Assembly (NCBI RefSeq): GCF_000336935.1 | Contig: NZ_AOME01000054.1 | Span: forward strand, 106,770-170,769 | DNA from: Halococcus salifodinae DSM 8989 | Lineage (GTDB): Archaea > Halobacteriota > Halobacteria > Halobacteriales > Halococcaceae | Reading direction: 5' to 3' | Length of the DNA stretch: 64,000 nt | Position numbers and translations under genes: made by a program | Shown here: positions 28,862 to 37,456 of the stretch, in pieces | Layout of the letters: each line of letters begins with the position of its first letter | How positions within the stretch are numbered: position 1 is the stretch's first letter | Notes under the pieces: model-generated | Told to the model about the DNA's origin: nothing | The model's database searches: none | What the model saw: the letters and a program-made list of their open reading frames with translations, nothing else

Positions 28862-28968
28862 GGTTGTGGTCGATCGAGACGGCGGCATCGGATCGGTCGT
28901 CGTCCGATTCACGATCGCCGAACTCGCATCCGGTCCGCTTGCTTGCCCCCGTCATCCTTCGTACACGG

Positions 28969-28984
28969 CCAGGTAATAAATAGT
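28969..28984 (-). promoter_or_regulatory. Candidate promoter of the chitinase cluster
   Basis: On the minus strand an AT-rich run containing ACTATTTATTACC lies about 110 bp upstream of the first chitinase ATG. It matches the haloarchaeal TATA consensus better than anything closer, implying a leader of about 85 nt. Confidence 0.4.
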
Positions 28985-29266
28985 TTTTCTAGCTATAGAA
29001 TCAATTTTTTCTTGTCCTATATCTTCGTTCAGCGGTCACAGGACGAACAACTACGGTGGCTCGATTCCGGTTCCGACAGTAGCTCGTGGCGGTCAGTGGT
29101 GCTTCCGAAGCTTTACACCGGCGAACCGCACTGATCGTGCGGCCAGTGACCACGAGCACAGACATGCTAACACAGTACGATATACCACCGACTAGTATAT
29201 AATCGTTTCCATGGATAGATAGATAGTTTATCGCTGTACTGGCTGCATTTTTGAGGGAGAGACGGC

Positions 29267-29293
29267 CACTGCTGTCACTGCTGTCACTGCTGT
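29267..29293 (+). repeat. Three tandem copies of CACTGCTGT
   Basis: Three perfect, uninterrupted 9-bp units occupy 29267-29293 in the noncoding gap. Function unknown; replication slippage is the simple explanation. Confidence 0.85.
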
Positions 29294-29491
29294 GCTTACG
29301 GCCGAACGATTGTCGATCGTTGTCGTTTCGATGGAGCGGAGAAGACACCCCCTCTCTCAGCCGTACACCACGGAGAGATACGGTGACTGGTATCGTGTGG
29401 TGCCCACCGTCAGCAGTCGCTGCTTCGTGTTCCGAGCATGCGTGTGTAGTGGTTCGCCCCGGGCAGGATACAGTCGAGATGACGTGTGCGA

Positions 29492-30487
29492 TCAGACGGA
29501 GTTCGTGCCGGACAGTTCGCGAACGGCGGAATCGTAGGCGATCCACCGCTCGAAACCGAACTGTTCGTAGTAGCCGGGGAGATCGGTCCAGTCGATCACC
29601 GCGGCCTCGTAGCCCGCGTCCCGCAGCCGACAGACGATCTCGCTGATCATGTACAGTCCCCACCCGCGACCGCGGTAGTCCGCGTGAACCCCGAGTGGGC
29701 CGACACCGCAGTGCGCGTCGGCGAGTCGCCACCCCCAGTTCACGTTCGCGCCGCGATACGCGCCGTCGTGGCGGTTCGAGCGGGCGAAACCGACCACGCC
29801 GCCCTCGTACAGCAGCACCCAGTAGTCCTCGGGGCCACCTGGAACCCGACAGATGTTCCCTGCTTCGTAGTGCCATCGACCAGGAAACTGATCGGCGAGG
29901 AAGGACTGCAGCGCCGACTCGTGATCGGTCGCCCGTTCGACCCCCAGTCCGGGCCACTCGCGGCCGGTCGCCAGAGCGGCGTCCGGCGGCGTGAATTCGG
30001 TGATGGTCCGCTGGAGGTCGTACACGACGTCGTCGGTGTCGATCGCGAACCCGGCCGCCGTCAGCACGTCGCGATACGTCGGATTGGCGGTGTTCGGCAC
30101 ACCCGCGACGAAGTTCTGTGGATCGCCGCCGAAGCGGAGTCGTGCCGCGCCACTCTCGATCGCCGTCTCGCCGATCGTGGTCAGCAGCTCCTCGGCGATC
30201 GGTCGACCACGATCGGCATCAGCGTCGAACGCGAACAGCGAGAGCCACGCGGTATCGGTCACGTCGTAGCCGTCGACCGAGCGAGTGAGCCGTTTCAGCA
30301 CGCCGAACGCGACCAGTTCCTCACCGGCGTATCCTCCATAACACCGGACATCGAGCCCGGAAAACGGCGCGAAAACGTTAGCCGTGAGACGATCGCTGAT
30401 CCGGAGGTCCGGGTGCTGGTCGTTCCAGAGCGAGATGCCATCGCGGATCGCCGCACGATCCGTGAGTCGCTCGACGGTAGCCGTCAT
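29492..30487 (-). CDS. GNAT family N-acetyltransferase
   Basis: A 331-aa protein with a C-terminal GNAT domain. The acetyl-CoA binding segment is GVGPLGVHADYRGRGWGLYMISE near residue 265, followed by the AVIDWTDLPGYYEQFGFERW C-terminal block. The N-terminal half looks like a second, degenerate GNAT fold (FGVLKRL ... RGRPIAEELLTTIGETA). Duplicated GNAT proteins of this kind often act on small amines. Between the chitinase cluster and glucose dehydrogenase, an amino-sugar substrate is conceivable but unproven. Confidence 0.82.
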   Translation of the reverse strand: MTATVERLTDRAAIRDGISLWNDQHPDLRISDRLTANVFAPFSGLDVRCYGGYAGEELVAFGVLKRLTRSVDGYDVTDTAWLSLFAFDADADRGRPIAEELLTTIGETAIESGAARLRFGGDPQNFVAGVPNTANPTYRDVLTAAGFAIDTDDVVYDLQRTITEFTPPDAALATGREWPGLGVERATDHESALQSFLADQFPGRWHYEAGNICRVPGGPEDYWVLLYEGGVVGFARSNRHDGAYRGANVNWGWRLADAHCGVGPLGVHADYRGRGWGLYMISEIVCRLRDAGYEAAVIDWTDLPGYYEQFGFERWIAYDSAVRELSGTNSV

Positions 30488-30598
30488 ACCACGTCTCCGG
30501 CGATCGCTCGTATAACGTTGGTGCTTACGGTACTGTCGCCGAATTTCCGTTCGTGCTTTCCGATCATCCTGTGGGCCACCGAAATTGCGGTCTGCCGT

Positions 30599-31669
30599 TC
30601 AGACCGTGTCGAACTCGACGACGGTCTTGATCGTCTCGTCGCTGGTTTCGAAGGCGGCCGGGGCTGCTGCCGGTTCGTGGACGCCGGTAATGAGATCATC
30701 CACGAGCCAGTCGGGAAACGCCGAAAGCGAGTCGATCGCGGCCTCGTAATGGCGCACGTTCGAGTTGACGCTGCCGAACAGGGCCTTGTTCTGGAGCACT
30801 ATTTCGCGGTGGAATGCACCCCCATCGATCTCGAACGTCCAGTCGTCGGGAATCCCGAGCAGCGCGCCCACACCGTTGGAACGGAGCGCGTGGACGGTTT
30901 CGAAGGCGTGTTTCGCATAACCGGTCGCCTCGTACACGAAATCCATCGGTTCGTGGGCGTCGGGGATCGCCGCCACCGGCGTCTCGCGCGAATCGACGTA
31001 GGTCGCGCCGAGCCGTTCGATGATGTCGATCGTGGGGTCCGGACGATCCCGCCGTCCCAGACAGTACGTCCGGGAGAAATCCGTCGGTTCACTCGCCAAC
31101 ATTGCGAGGGTCAGCAGTCCGAGCGGGCCGTTCCCGAGCACGAGGCCGGTTTCCGGCGTCCACTCGAACGCCGACCGCGTCGCGTGGGCGTGTTCGAGCG
31201 CTTTCTCGGTGTTACTGATCGGTTCGACGAGAAAACCCGATTCGGCGAACGCATCCGGCACCGGAACCAGATATCGTGGTGCGCTCGTGAAGAGCTCGGT
31301 CATGTAGCCGTGCGCGCCCACGATCCCGCGCTCGACGTACTGGCCGTCGGGAGCCATATCGGGCTCGCCACGTTCGAAGTACTCGTTGCCATCTTCGCGG
31401 GGACGGCGGACCGTCGGGACCACGAGCTGCCCCTCGTCGAGATCGGTGCCGTTCGCGTCCGCCACGACCGCAACCGCCTCGTGGCCGAGGATCTGATACT
31501 CGTCGCCGTCGGGGAACCCCCCGTGGTTGCCCTCGATGACCTCGTGATCGGTCCCGTCGATGCCGACCCGCAGCGTCCGAAGCAGCGCTTCCCCCGGCTC
31601 GGGCGTCGGCTCGTCGACCTCGATGACCGTGGGTTCGGTTTCGCCCTGCCGGACGACGACGGCCTTCAT
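30599..31669 (-). CDS. gdh: Glucose 1-dehydrogenase (zinc MDR, haloarchaeal type)
   Basis: Oxidises glucose to gluconolactone with NAD(P), the first step of the haloarchaeal semi-phosphorylative Entner-Doudoroff pathway; 356 aa. Residues match the known haloarchaeal GlcDH metal site: Asp38 (GIDGTDHE), His63-Glu64 (LGHEAVA) and Glu149 (FLVEPISN). The Rossmann motif is LVLGNGPLGLL. Asp rather than Cys as the first zinc ligand is typical of this halophilic branch. Its setting among amino-sugar-type genes suggests glucosamine may also be a substrate (inference). Confidence 0.93.
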   Translation of the reverse strand: MKAVVVRQGETEPTVIEVDEPTPEPGEALLRTLRVGIDGTDHEVIEGNHGGFPDGDEYQILGHEAVAVVADANGTDLDEGQLVVPTVRRPREDGNEYFERGEPDMAPDGQYVERGIVGAHGYMTELFTSAPRYLVPVPDAFAESGFLVEPISNTEKALEHAHATRSAFEWTPETGLVLGNGPLGLLTLAMLASEPTDFSRTYCLGRRDRPDPTIDIIERLGATYVDSRETPVAAIPDAHEPMDFVYEATGYAKHAFETVHALRSNGVGALLGIPDDWTFEIDGGAFHREIVLQNKALFGSVNSNVRHYEAAIDSLSAFPDWLVDDLITGVHEPAAAPAAFETSDETIKTVVEFDTV

Positions 31670-32003
31670 CCGTCGTCACCGTTCCTCGCACACTCTTGAC
31701 CCCACACTGCTCGGTACATCGCATGCGTGATACCATCCATCGTGCCCAGTTCCGCGTACCGACAAATAAATCCTCTGACGATGGCGGGATGAACGGATCA
31801 CGTCCGACTCTCCCATCGAACGGATGCGGAACGTCGTGTTCACCGCGTCTGTTTCGACAGGGTGAACGGGTCCGATGGCGGCTTCCCCGACCACCGCCGC
31901 TGCTTCCTCGCTCGACGAACACGTACTTCGTCAACCGGTCCCGTTCACAACTGCCTCGGCGTTTCGGCCGCCTGTCGATCGGTTGTTCACTATGAGTGGA
32001 CAA
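31670..32003. other. Intergenic region upstream of gdh
   Basis: A 334-bp gap. A minus-strand TTTATTTG element near 31765-31772 is a candidate gdh promoter, about 95 bp upstream of its ATG. The rest, up to the stop of the IclR gene, shows no open frame with haloarchaeal coding character. Confidence 0.4.
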
Positions 32004-32765
32004 CTACTCCGCGGCGAGAAAGCGCTTCGTCACCTCGTTGGCCGCGCTCAGGAGAATCCCGGGGATGTCCTCCTCGATACGCTTGCTCGAGAGTCGCTCG
32101 GCACTGCCTGCGACGTAGATCGCCACGTTCGGGGTGAGATCGGTGAGCGGTACGGCGACGCTGTTGACGCCCTCGTACTGTTCTTCGCGTTCGATGGCGA
32201 CGCCACGCTCGCTGACGCGTCGGACGGCGTTCATGAGGTGTTCCACATCGGTGATCGTGTTCTGGGTCCGCGGCGGAAGGCCGAGCTCCGCGACGATCGA
32301 CTCGGCGTATGAATCCGAGCACTGCGAGAGTATCGCCTTCCCAGGAGCGCTGCAGTGTGGGTGTTTCGAGGTGCCGGCCGCGCTGATCGCGCTATCGCTG
32401 CGCGAATCCCAGTAGAGGTCCGCCACGCGACCCCGACTCTCGACCGCGATACCGGCCGTTTCGTCGGTTAGCTCCGCCAATCGTTCGATCTGTGGCTTCG
32501 CCGCGGGGTAGAGGTCGGTCCGTGCGAGCGAGTGCTGCCCGAGATCCACCATCCGGGCTCCCAGTGCGTACGTTCCGTCGTCACGCTCCAAATATCCGAG
32601 CTCCACGAGCGTGTTGAGATGTTTGTACACGGTGCTTTTCGGCATCTCACACGCAGTTGCCACCTCCGTCACGCCGGCGGTGCCGCCGCGTTCGGCGACC
32701 GTCGCCAGCAGCGAAAACGCTGTCCGCACCGCACCGACCGTGTTTGGCGACCCGTTCGATTCCAT
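32004..32765 (-). CDS. IclR family transcriptional regulator
   Basis: A 253-aa regulator. The N-terminal winged helix-turn-helix is AVRTAFSLLATVAERGGTAG through CEMPKSTVYKHLNTLVELGYL (about 10-65). The C-terminal IclR effector domain (about 85-250) includes HCSAPGKAILS. It is divergent from the AGE-family isomerase gene, with a 103-bp shared promoter region, and upstream of gdh on the same strand. It likely controls the sugar genes on both sides. Confidence 0.92.
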   Translation of the reverse strand: MESNGSPNTVGAVRTAFSLLATVAERGGTAGVTEVATACEMPKSTVYKHLNTLVELGYLERDDGTYALGARMVDLGQHSLARTDLYPAAKPQIERLAELTDETAGIAVESRGRVADLYWDSRSDSAISAAGTSKHPHCSAPGKAILSQCSDSYAESIVAELGLPPRTQNTITDVEHLMNAVRRVSERGVAIEREEQYEGVNSVAVPLTDLTPNVAIYVAGSAERLSSKRIEEDIPGILLSAANEVTKRFLAAE

Positions 32766-32868
32766 ACCGTGGTTTCTCGTCCGGACGCATAACGTTCACG
32801 AAGAGTGGACGGCCGTCCGCGCTTCCCGTCGACCTGGCACTTATCCCTCGGCCGTTCGATCACGACGT

Positions 32869-34062
32869 ATGATAGGCACACACCGTGATCCGGAACGGAT
32901 CCGTTCCAATCTGTGTCGAGTGCTTCAGTTTTACTGGCCCGACGTCGTGGATCGACGGTTCGGCGGCTACATCGCCCAGCTCGACGAACGCGACGGCCAC
33001 GTCTACGATGGTCGCTCGAAACACCTCGTCGCGACGTGCCGCGCCATCCACAACTTCGCGATCGGCGTCGCGATCGACGGGCCGACGTACTGTCGTGCGG
33101 CCGCCGAGCACGGGCTCCACTTCCTCCGGCACGTCCTGTGGGACGCCGACAACGAGGGGTACGACTGGCTTCTTTCCGGGCGCGAGACGGCCGACGACAC
33201 GCGCCACTGCTACGGCCACGCGTTCGCCGTCCTCGCGACCGCGCGTGCGGTCGAGGTCGGACTCCCCGATGCGGACGCGGAACTGGAGCGCGCCCTCGGC
33301 GTTCTGAACGGCCGCTTCTTCGAACCCGAGTACGGGCTCTACGCGGACGCGGCGACCGGGGACTGGAGCGACTACCAGTCCTACAGGGGACAGAACGCGA
33401 ACATGCACGCGTGCGAGGCGATGCTCGCGGCGTACGAGGCAACCGGCAACGAGACTCACCTCGATCGTGCCACCACCGTTGCCCGATCGCTCGTTTGCGA
33501 TCGTGCGGACGAGGCCGGCCGTGTCTGGGAACATTACACCCCGGAGTGGGAGCCCGATTTCGCGTACAACCGCGACGAGCCCGACCACCTGTTTCGTCCG
33601 TGGGGGTACCAGCCGGGCCACCACGCCGAATGGGCGAAGCTCCTCTGTCACCTCGCCGAACACCGCGACGACGACTGGCTCGTACCGCGCGCGATGGAGC
33701 TGTTCGACACCGCCGTCGAAATCGGTTGGGACGACGACCACGGCGGGTTCCACTACACGGTTGATCGGAGCGGCGAACCGGTCGTGGCCGAGAAGTACGG
33801 GTGGGCGCTGGCCGAAGGGATCGGCGCAGCCGCTCGTCTCGCGGTTCACGACGAGACGTATCTCGAGTGGTACGACCGTCTCCAGCGGTGTGCGACCGAG
33901 CACGTCGTCAACCCACGGTTCGGGAACTGGTACGAGCGCCTGGACTCCGACTGGAGTCGAGACGGACCGAACCACGGAACTGCGGTCGAACCCGGCTATC
34001 ATCCGATCGCCAACCACTACGCAGCGATGACCGTGTTCAAGCAGCACGGCGAACTCCGATAG
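32869..34062 (+). CDS. AGE family sugar isomerase/epimerase
   Basis: N-acylglucosamine 2-epimerase / mannose isomerase (YihS-like) family, 397 aa, the usual length. The alpha6/alpha6 barrel motifs include FGGYIAQLDERDGHVYDGRSKHLV, the active-site HCYGHAFAVLA, WSDYQSYRGQNANMHACEAML and QPGHHAEWAKLL, which holds the paired catalytic histidine region. Reactions in the family are GlcNAc/ManNAc epimerisation or mannose, glucose or sulfoquinovose isomerisation; sequence alone cannot decide. The ATG at 32869 starts right where homology begins. Confidence 0.9.
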   Translation: MIGTHRDPERIRSNLCRVLQFYWPDVVDRRFGGYIAQLDERDGHVYDGRSKHLVATCRAIHNFAIGVAIDGPTYCRAAAEHGLHFLRHVLWDADNEGYDWLLSGRETADDTRHCYGHAFAVLATARAVEVGLPDADAELERALGVLNGRFFEPEYGLYADAATGDWSDYQSYRGQNANMHACEAMLAAYEATGNETHLDRATTVARSLVCDRADEAGRVWEHYTPEWEPDFAYNRDEPDHLFRPWGYQPGHHAEWAKLLCHLAEHRDDDWLVPRAMELFDTAVEIGWDDDHGGFHYTVDRSGEPVVAEKYGWALAEGIGAAARLAVHDETYLEWYDRLQRCATEHVVNPRFGNWYERLDSDWSRDGPNHGTAVEPGYHPIANHYAAMTVFKQHGELR

Positions 34063-34745
34063 CGAACGGAGCGCTCGATCCGATCGTACACACAGTGTGA
34101 ACGTACGACGTGCCAACACACAACTGGCCGAGAGCCCTCCGCAGGTCGATATCGTAACGCGAACCCAGAGAGTAACAATGATATAGCTGTTATTTGAGTC
34201 GATCATCGACGAACCAGCCGACTTGTTTGTCGCTCAAACGGGTGCGTCTGCTTCGGATCGGAGTGTCGTGGCGCGACACGCACGATCCACGGTTCGAAAC
34301 GGTACTGTATCGACCGTGTTCCCGTCTCGGCGGTGCTCGTCCACTATCGAGAAACGATCGTTTACGGTAGTCCCTGGTGGATGCCGGAGCTCCTGTGTCG
34401 GAGATGTTCGGGGAACCCCTATCTCATGGACGACATCGATCGTGAACGATCGGGGTTCGTGCCATCGACTACCGTTCACCCTGTGTGGACGAACGTGTCG
34501 AAACCCGCGTCTACGGGTCGGTCGTTCGCCCCACCGACTGGTTGGAGGGGGAGACGAGATCGAACGAGCCGATCGACGATCGGGACGTAGACGGGATGGG
34601 ATTGACCTCGGTCACGATGGCGAACGTCTCGTGGGGTGGATTACTGTCGTCGGAGCGCAGCGGCTTTCGGGTCGTTCGGTGCCGACTACCCCAATCACAA
34701 CGATTATGATTACCGGCAGTATGAGTGTGTACACCGCAATCAACA
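34063..34745. other. Long noncoding region with palindromes upstream of the SelA-like gene
   Basis: A 683-bp gap without a believable gene; the longest open frames are Arg/Ser-rich and lack haloarchaeal acid bias. Two perfect palindromes with an ACGATCG core occur at 34352-34363 (AAACGATCGTTT) and 34437-34452 (CGATCGT, 2-bp spacer, ACGATCG). A GATTATGATTA element just upstream of 34746 is a likely TATA box. Operators for an IclR-type regulator are possible. Confidence 0.45.
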
Positions 34746-35954
34746 ATGAGTGAGGACGATTCCATCTACCGCGAGCTAGACGTGACGCCCGTCGTGAACG
34801 CAGCGGGGACGAAGACCCGCATCGGTGGGAGCCGGATTCGACCTGGCGCGCTCGACGCCATGCGGCGGGCTGCCGACGAGTTCGTCGAGATCGGCGATCT
34901 CGAAGCACGAGCCTCAACGGCGATCGCCGACGTCACGGGTGCGGAGGCCGGCTACGTCACCAGCGGGGCCAGCGCGGGACTGTTGCTGTGTGCGGCGGCC
35001 GCCATCGTGGGCCGTGACGTCGGCGTGATGAACGCCCTCCCGGACACGGCCGACGTGCCGAGCGAGATCGTCATGCCCCGCACTCACCGGACGGGCTACG
35101 ACCACGCGTTCCGGACCGCTGGCGCGACGATCGTCGACGTCGGGACCAACGATCGCCACCTCGGTACTGGCGCAACCGACGTCGAGCCGTGGCAGCTCGA
35201 TCGCGCGATCACCGACGAAACCGTCGCCGTCGGCTACATGCAGAAATCCTACACTCAGCCGTCGCTGTCGTCGGTCGTCGCGGTCGCCCACGAGAACGAC
35301 GTCCCGGTGATCGTCGACGCCGCAGCGGAGGTCCCGCCGCGCGAGAACCTCTCGGCGTTCGTGGAGACGGGTGCGGACATGGTGGTGTTCAGCGGTGGCA
35401 AGGGGATCCGTGGCCCCCAAACTACTGGATTCGTCGCGGGCAAGCGCGAGTACGTCGCGTCGATCGCGGCCCAGCACCTCGACATGCACGTCGCGAACGA
35501 TCTCTGGGATCCGCCAACCGACCTCATCGACCGGGAACGGCTCGACGGCGTGCCGCGTCAGGGAATCGGCCGACCGCTGAAGGTCGGGAAGGAAGAGCTC
35601 GTCGGCGCGATCCGCGCACTCGAACTGTTCGTCGCGGAGGATCACGGCCAGCTCGAAGCGGGGTGGATCGATCTCGCCGAGGCGATGGCGGAGCGACTCG
35701 CCGAGACCGGGCTCGGTGTGCATGTGACGAGCCCCAACGGCACCAGCGTCGCCCCGGAGATCGTCGTCGACGTCGAGGCGACCGGTATCGGGACGAACGC
35801 CACGGAACTCGCACGCACGCTCCGCGACGAAGATCCTCGGGTGTACGTCGGCACCGACGATCTCCCTGACGGCGAAATCGTCGTGAATCCGATGTGTCTC
35901 GATCAGAACGAGGCCGAGTACGTGATCGATCGCATCGTCGCGAACGTCGAGTAG
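34746..35954 (+). CDS. SelA/DgaE-like PLP-dependent enzyme (possible glucosaminate ammonia-lyase)
   Basis: A 402-aa fold-type I PLP enzyme of the SelA-related family. It is not a selenium transferase in context. The motif VVFSGGKGIRGPQTTGFVAG holds the PLP lysine, Lys219; GYVTSGASAGLLLCAAA is the phosphate-binding region and VPVIVDAAAEVPP the Asp that pairs with the pyridine nitrogen. The characterised relative with this local pattern is DgaE, D-glucosaminate-6-phosphate ammonia-lyase. With RidA, a LmbE deacetylase and glucose dehydrogenase nearby, a beta-elimination of an amino-sugar acid to 2-keto-3-deoxygluconate is my inference. ATG at 34746 fits the TATA spacing. Confidence 0.85.
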   Translation: MSEDDSIYRELDVTPVVNAAGTKTRIGGSRIRPGALDAMRRAADEFVEIGDLEARASTAIADVTGAEAGYVTSGASAGLLLCAAAAIVGRDVGVMNALPDTADVPSEIVMPRTHRTGYDHAFRTAGATIVDVGTNDRHLGTGATDVEPWQLDRAITDETVAVGYMQKSYTQPSLSSVVAVAHENDVPVIVDAAAEVPPRENLSAFVETGADMVVFSGGKGIRGPQTTGFVAGKREYVASIAAQHLDMHVANDLWDPPTDLIDRERLDGVPRQGIGRPLKVGKEELVGAIRALELFVAEDHGQLEAGWIDLAEAMAERLAETGLGVHVTSPNGTSVAPEIVVDVEATGIGTNATELARTLRDEDPRVYVGTDDLPDGEIVVNPMCLDQNEAEYVIDRIVANVE

Positions 35955-36034
35955 CGTCAATCCACGATCGAAACCCATTCTCCCAACGCTTCGTCGATCA
36001 CAAACTATTTGGTGCCGGTTTCCGCATTCACTGT

Positions 36035-36739
36035 ATGCACGTGGTAGCAGTTGTCGCCCATCCAGACGATGCCGACATCTTCTGTGGTGGAACGCTCGCG
36101 AAACACGCAGCCCGCGGCGACCGGGTATCGATCGCCCACATGACCCGCGGCGAGTACGGCGGTCTCGGGACCGATACTGAGGCGGAGATCGCCGACGCCC
36201 GCGAGAAGGAGGCTCGCGCGTCCGGCGAGGTGCTCGGGGCCGACGCGGTGGAGTTCCTCGGGTTCGAGGACGGACGTATCACTTACTCGCTCGACAACCG
36301 ACTGCGGATCGTCGACGCGCTCCGACGGTACGATCCCGACGTGGTTCTCACGCATTTCCGCGACGATATGCATCCCGATCATCGAGCCACCTCCCGGCTG
36401 GTGACGGACGCGTACTACATGGCGTCGCTCCCGCTCGCCGAAACCGACCACGAACCGTGTGATCCGGACAACGTCTACTACTTCGGGAAACCCACTGCCG
36501 AGTTCGAGCCATCGACGTTCGTCGACATCAGCGAGCACATCGATCGGAAGCTCAGAGCGATCGAACAGCACGAATCCCAGATCGCCTTCCTCGCCGAACA
36601 CGGCGGGATCGACGCCGAGTTCGACAACCTCCTCGACGGGATCTACGCCGAGGGGGTCGTGCTCGGCAAACGGACCGGCGTCGGGAGCGCCGAAGGGTTC
36701 GCCCCGCTCCACGAGCGTGCGCGCGAGTATCTCGGGTGA
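36035..36739 (+). CDS. LmbE/PIG-L family N-deacetylase
   Basis: A zinc-dependent N-acetyl-sugar deacetylase family protein, 234 aa. The metal-binding AHPDDADIFCGGTL lies at residues 8-21 and the HPDHRATSRLV motif near residue 112. Family members remove acetyl groups from GlcNAc-containing compounds; archaeal relatives include the diacetylchitobiose deacetylases of Thermococcales chitin catabolism. It stands between the SelA-like gene and ridA on the same strand, about 80 bp after the former, consistent with one operon. Confidence 0.92.
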   Translation: MHVVAVVAHPDDADIFCGGTLAKHAARGDRVSIAHMTRGEYGGLGTDTEAEIADAREKEARASGEVLGADAVEFLGFEDGRITYSLDNRLRIVDALRRYDPDVVLTHFRDDMHPDHRATSRLVTDAYYMASLPLAETDHEPCDPDNVYYFGKPTAEFEPSTFVDISEHIDRKLRAIEQHESQIAFLAEHGGIDAEFDNLLDGIYAEGVVLGKRTGVGSAEGFAPLHERAREYLG

Positions 36740-36812
36740 ACTGCCGGCCATCTCACGCCTGTGTGAACCGCCGGCTATCTCGCCTCCGTGCGAGCCACCG
36801 GTCATCGATCGT
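36736..36812 (+). repeat. Imperfect tandem repeats between the LmbE and RidA genes
   Basis: Two 25-bp copies of a GTGAACYGCCGGCYATCTC-type unit at 36736-36760 and 36763-36787 are followed by a more diverged third copy from about 36788. The first overlaps the LmbE stop codon. The GCCGGC core is self-complementary. Function unknown. Confidence 0.7.
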
Positions 36813-36886
36813 GCCGCCACGGATCGGTAGCGTTTTGGGACGTGTCGCTGGTAGAGTATCCACTGTCGCATCGCGACAGACCCACC

Positions 36887-37282
36887 ATGCACGAACTCGA
36901 AACCGACGACGCACCGGCAAGTATCGGCCCGTTCTCGCAGGGAATCGTCGAGGGCGACACGATCTACGTTTCGGGACAGGGACCAGTCGATCCCGACACC
37001 GGCGACGTGATCGAAGGGTCGCCCGGTGAACAGACCAGACGCACGCTCGAAAACGTCGACGCGGTCCTGCGGGCTGCGGACGCCAGCCTCGACGACATCG
37101 TGAAGACGACGGTCTATCTCAAGGACATGCGCTACTACGACGAGGTCAACGACGTCTACGGCGAGCTCCTCTCGGAGCCGTATCCCGCGCGCAGCGCGTT
37201 CGAAGTGGTGAAACTCCCCGTCGATATCGACGTCGAGATCGAAGCGATGGCAGCGGTCCCCGAAACCGGCGGTCCTGACTGA
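36887..37282 (+). CDS. ridA: RidA family enamine/imine deaminase
   Basis: Hydrolyses reactive 2-aminoacrylate-type enamine/imine intermediates released by PLP-dependent lyases; 131 aa, cytoplasmic trimer. Conserved blocks are GPFSQGIVEGDTIYVSGQGP, the TRRTLENVDAVLRAA helix and YPARSAFEVVKLP with the substrate-binding arginine. Start at the ATG 36887 gives the canonical N-terminus. Placement beside a PLP enzyme that would form such intermediates supports a working partnership. Confidence 0.93.
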   Translation: MHELETDDAPASIGPFSQGIVEGDTIYVSGQGPVDPDTGDVIEGSPGEQTRRTLENVDAVLRAADASLDDIVKTTVYLKDMRYYDEVNDVYGELLSEPYPARSAFEVVKLPVDIDVEIEAMAAVPETGGPD

Positions 37283-37456
37283 CGACGGGGATCGCCACGC
37301 ACGCCGCTGCGGTTCGCGCTACTGTGAGACTGTGCTACCGCCGAACCCGTTCGGCTGAACGCACCTCCTTCCGGACGCTAGGGCGGACTCGATGGCCGTC
37401 GCAGCGATGTCGGTCGAACACCGTAGCATTAAGACACTATGGGCAGACCATCCCGT

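Larger units (their letters stand above)
28862..29491. other. AT-rich regulatory gap upstream of the chitinase cluster
   Basis: A 630-bp gap without a credible gene and with unusually low GC (about 28960-29260). It holds the presumed chitinase promoter (minus-strand ACTATTTATTA near 28970-28984), poly-T stretches, a GATA repeat (29214-29227) and three tandem 9-bp repeats. The far part precedes the stop of the convergently read acetyltransferase gene. Confidence 0.5.

Noticed and set aside
29486-31699. 737-codon open frame on the plus strand
   Set aside because: Antisense to the acetyltransferase and glucose dehydrogenase, whose motifs are unambiguous.
34223-34753. 176-codon open frame before the SelA-like gene
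   Set aside because: Rich in Arg, Ser and Thr, poor in Asp/Glu, overlaps the next gene's start and has no recognisable motif; haloarchaeal proteins are acidic.
34746-35954. True selenocysteine synthase (SelA)
   Set aside because: The family relation is clear, but archaea use SepSecS, no selenium genes are nearby and the neighbours are sugar genes; the DgaE-like assignment fits better.
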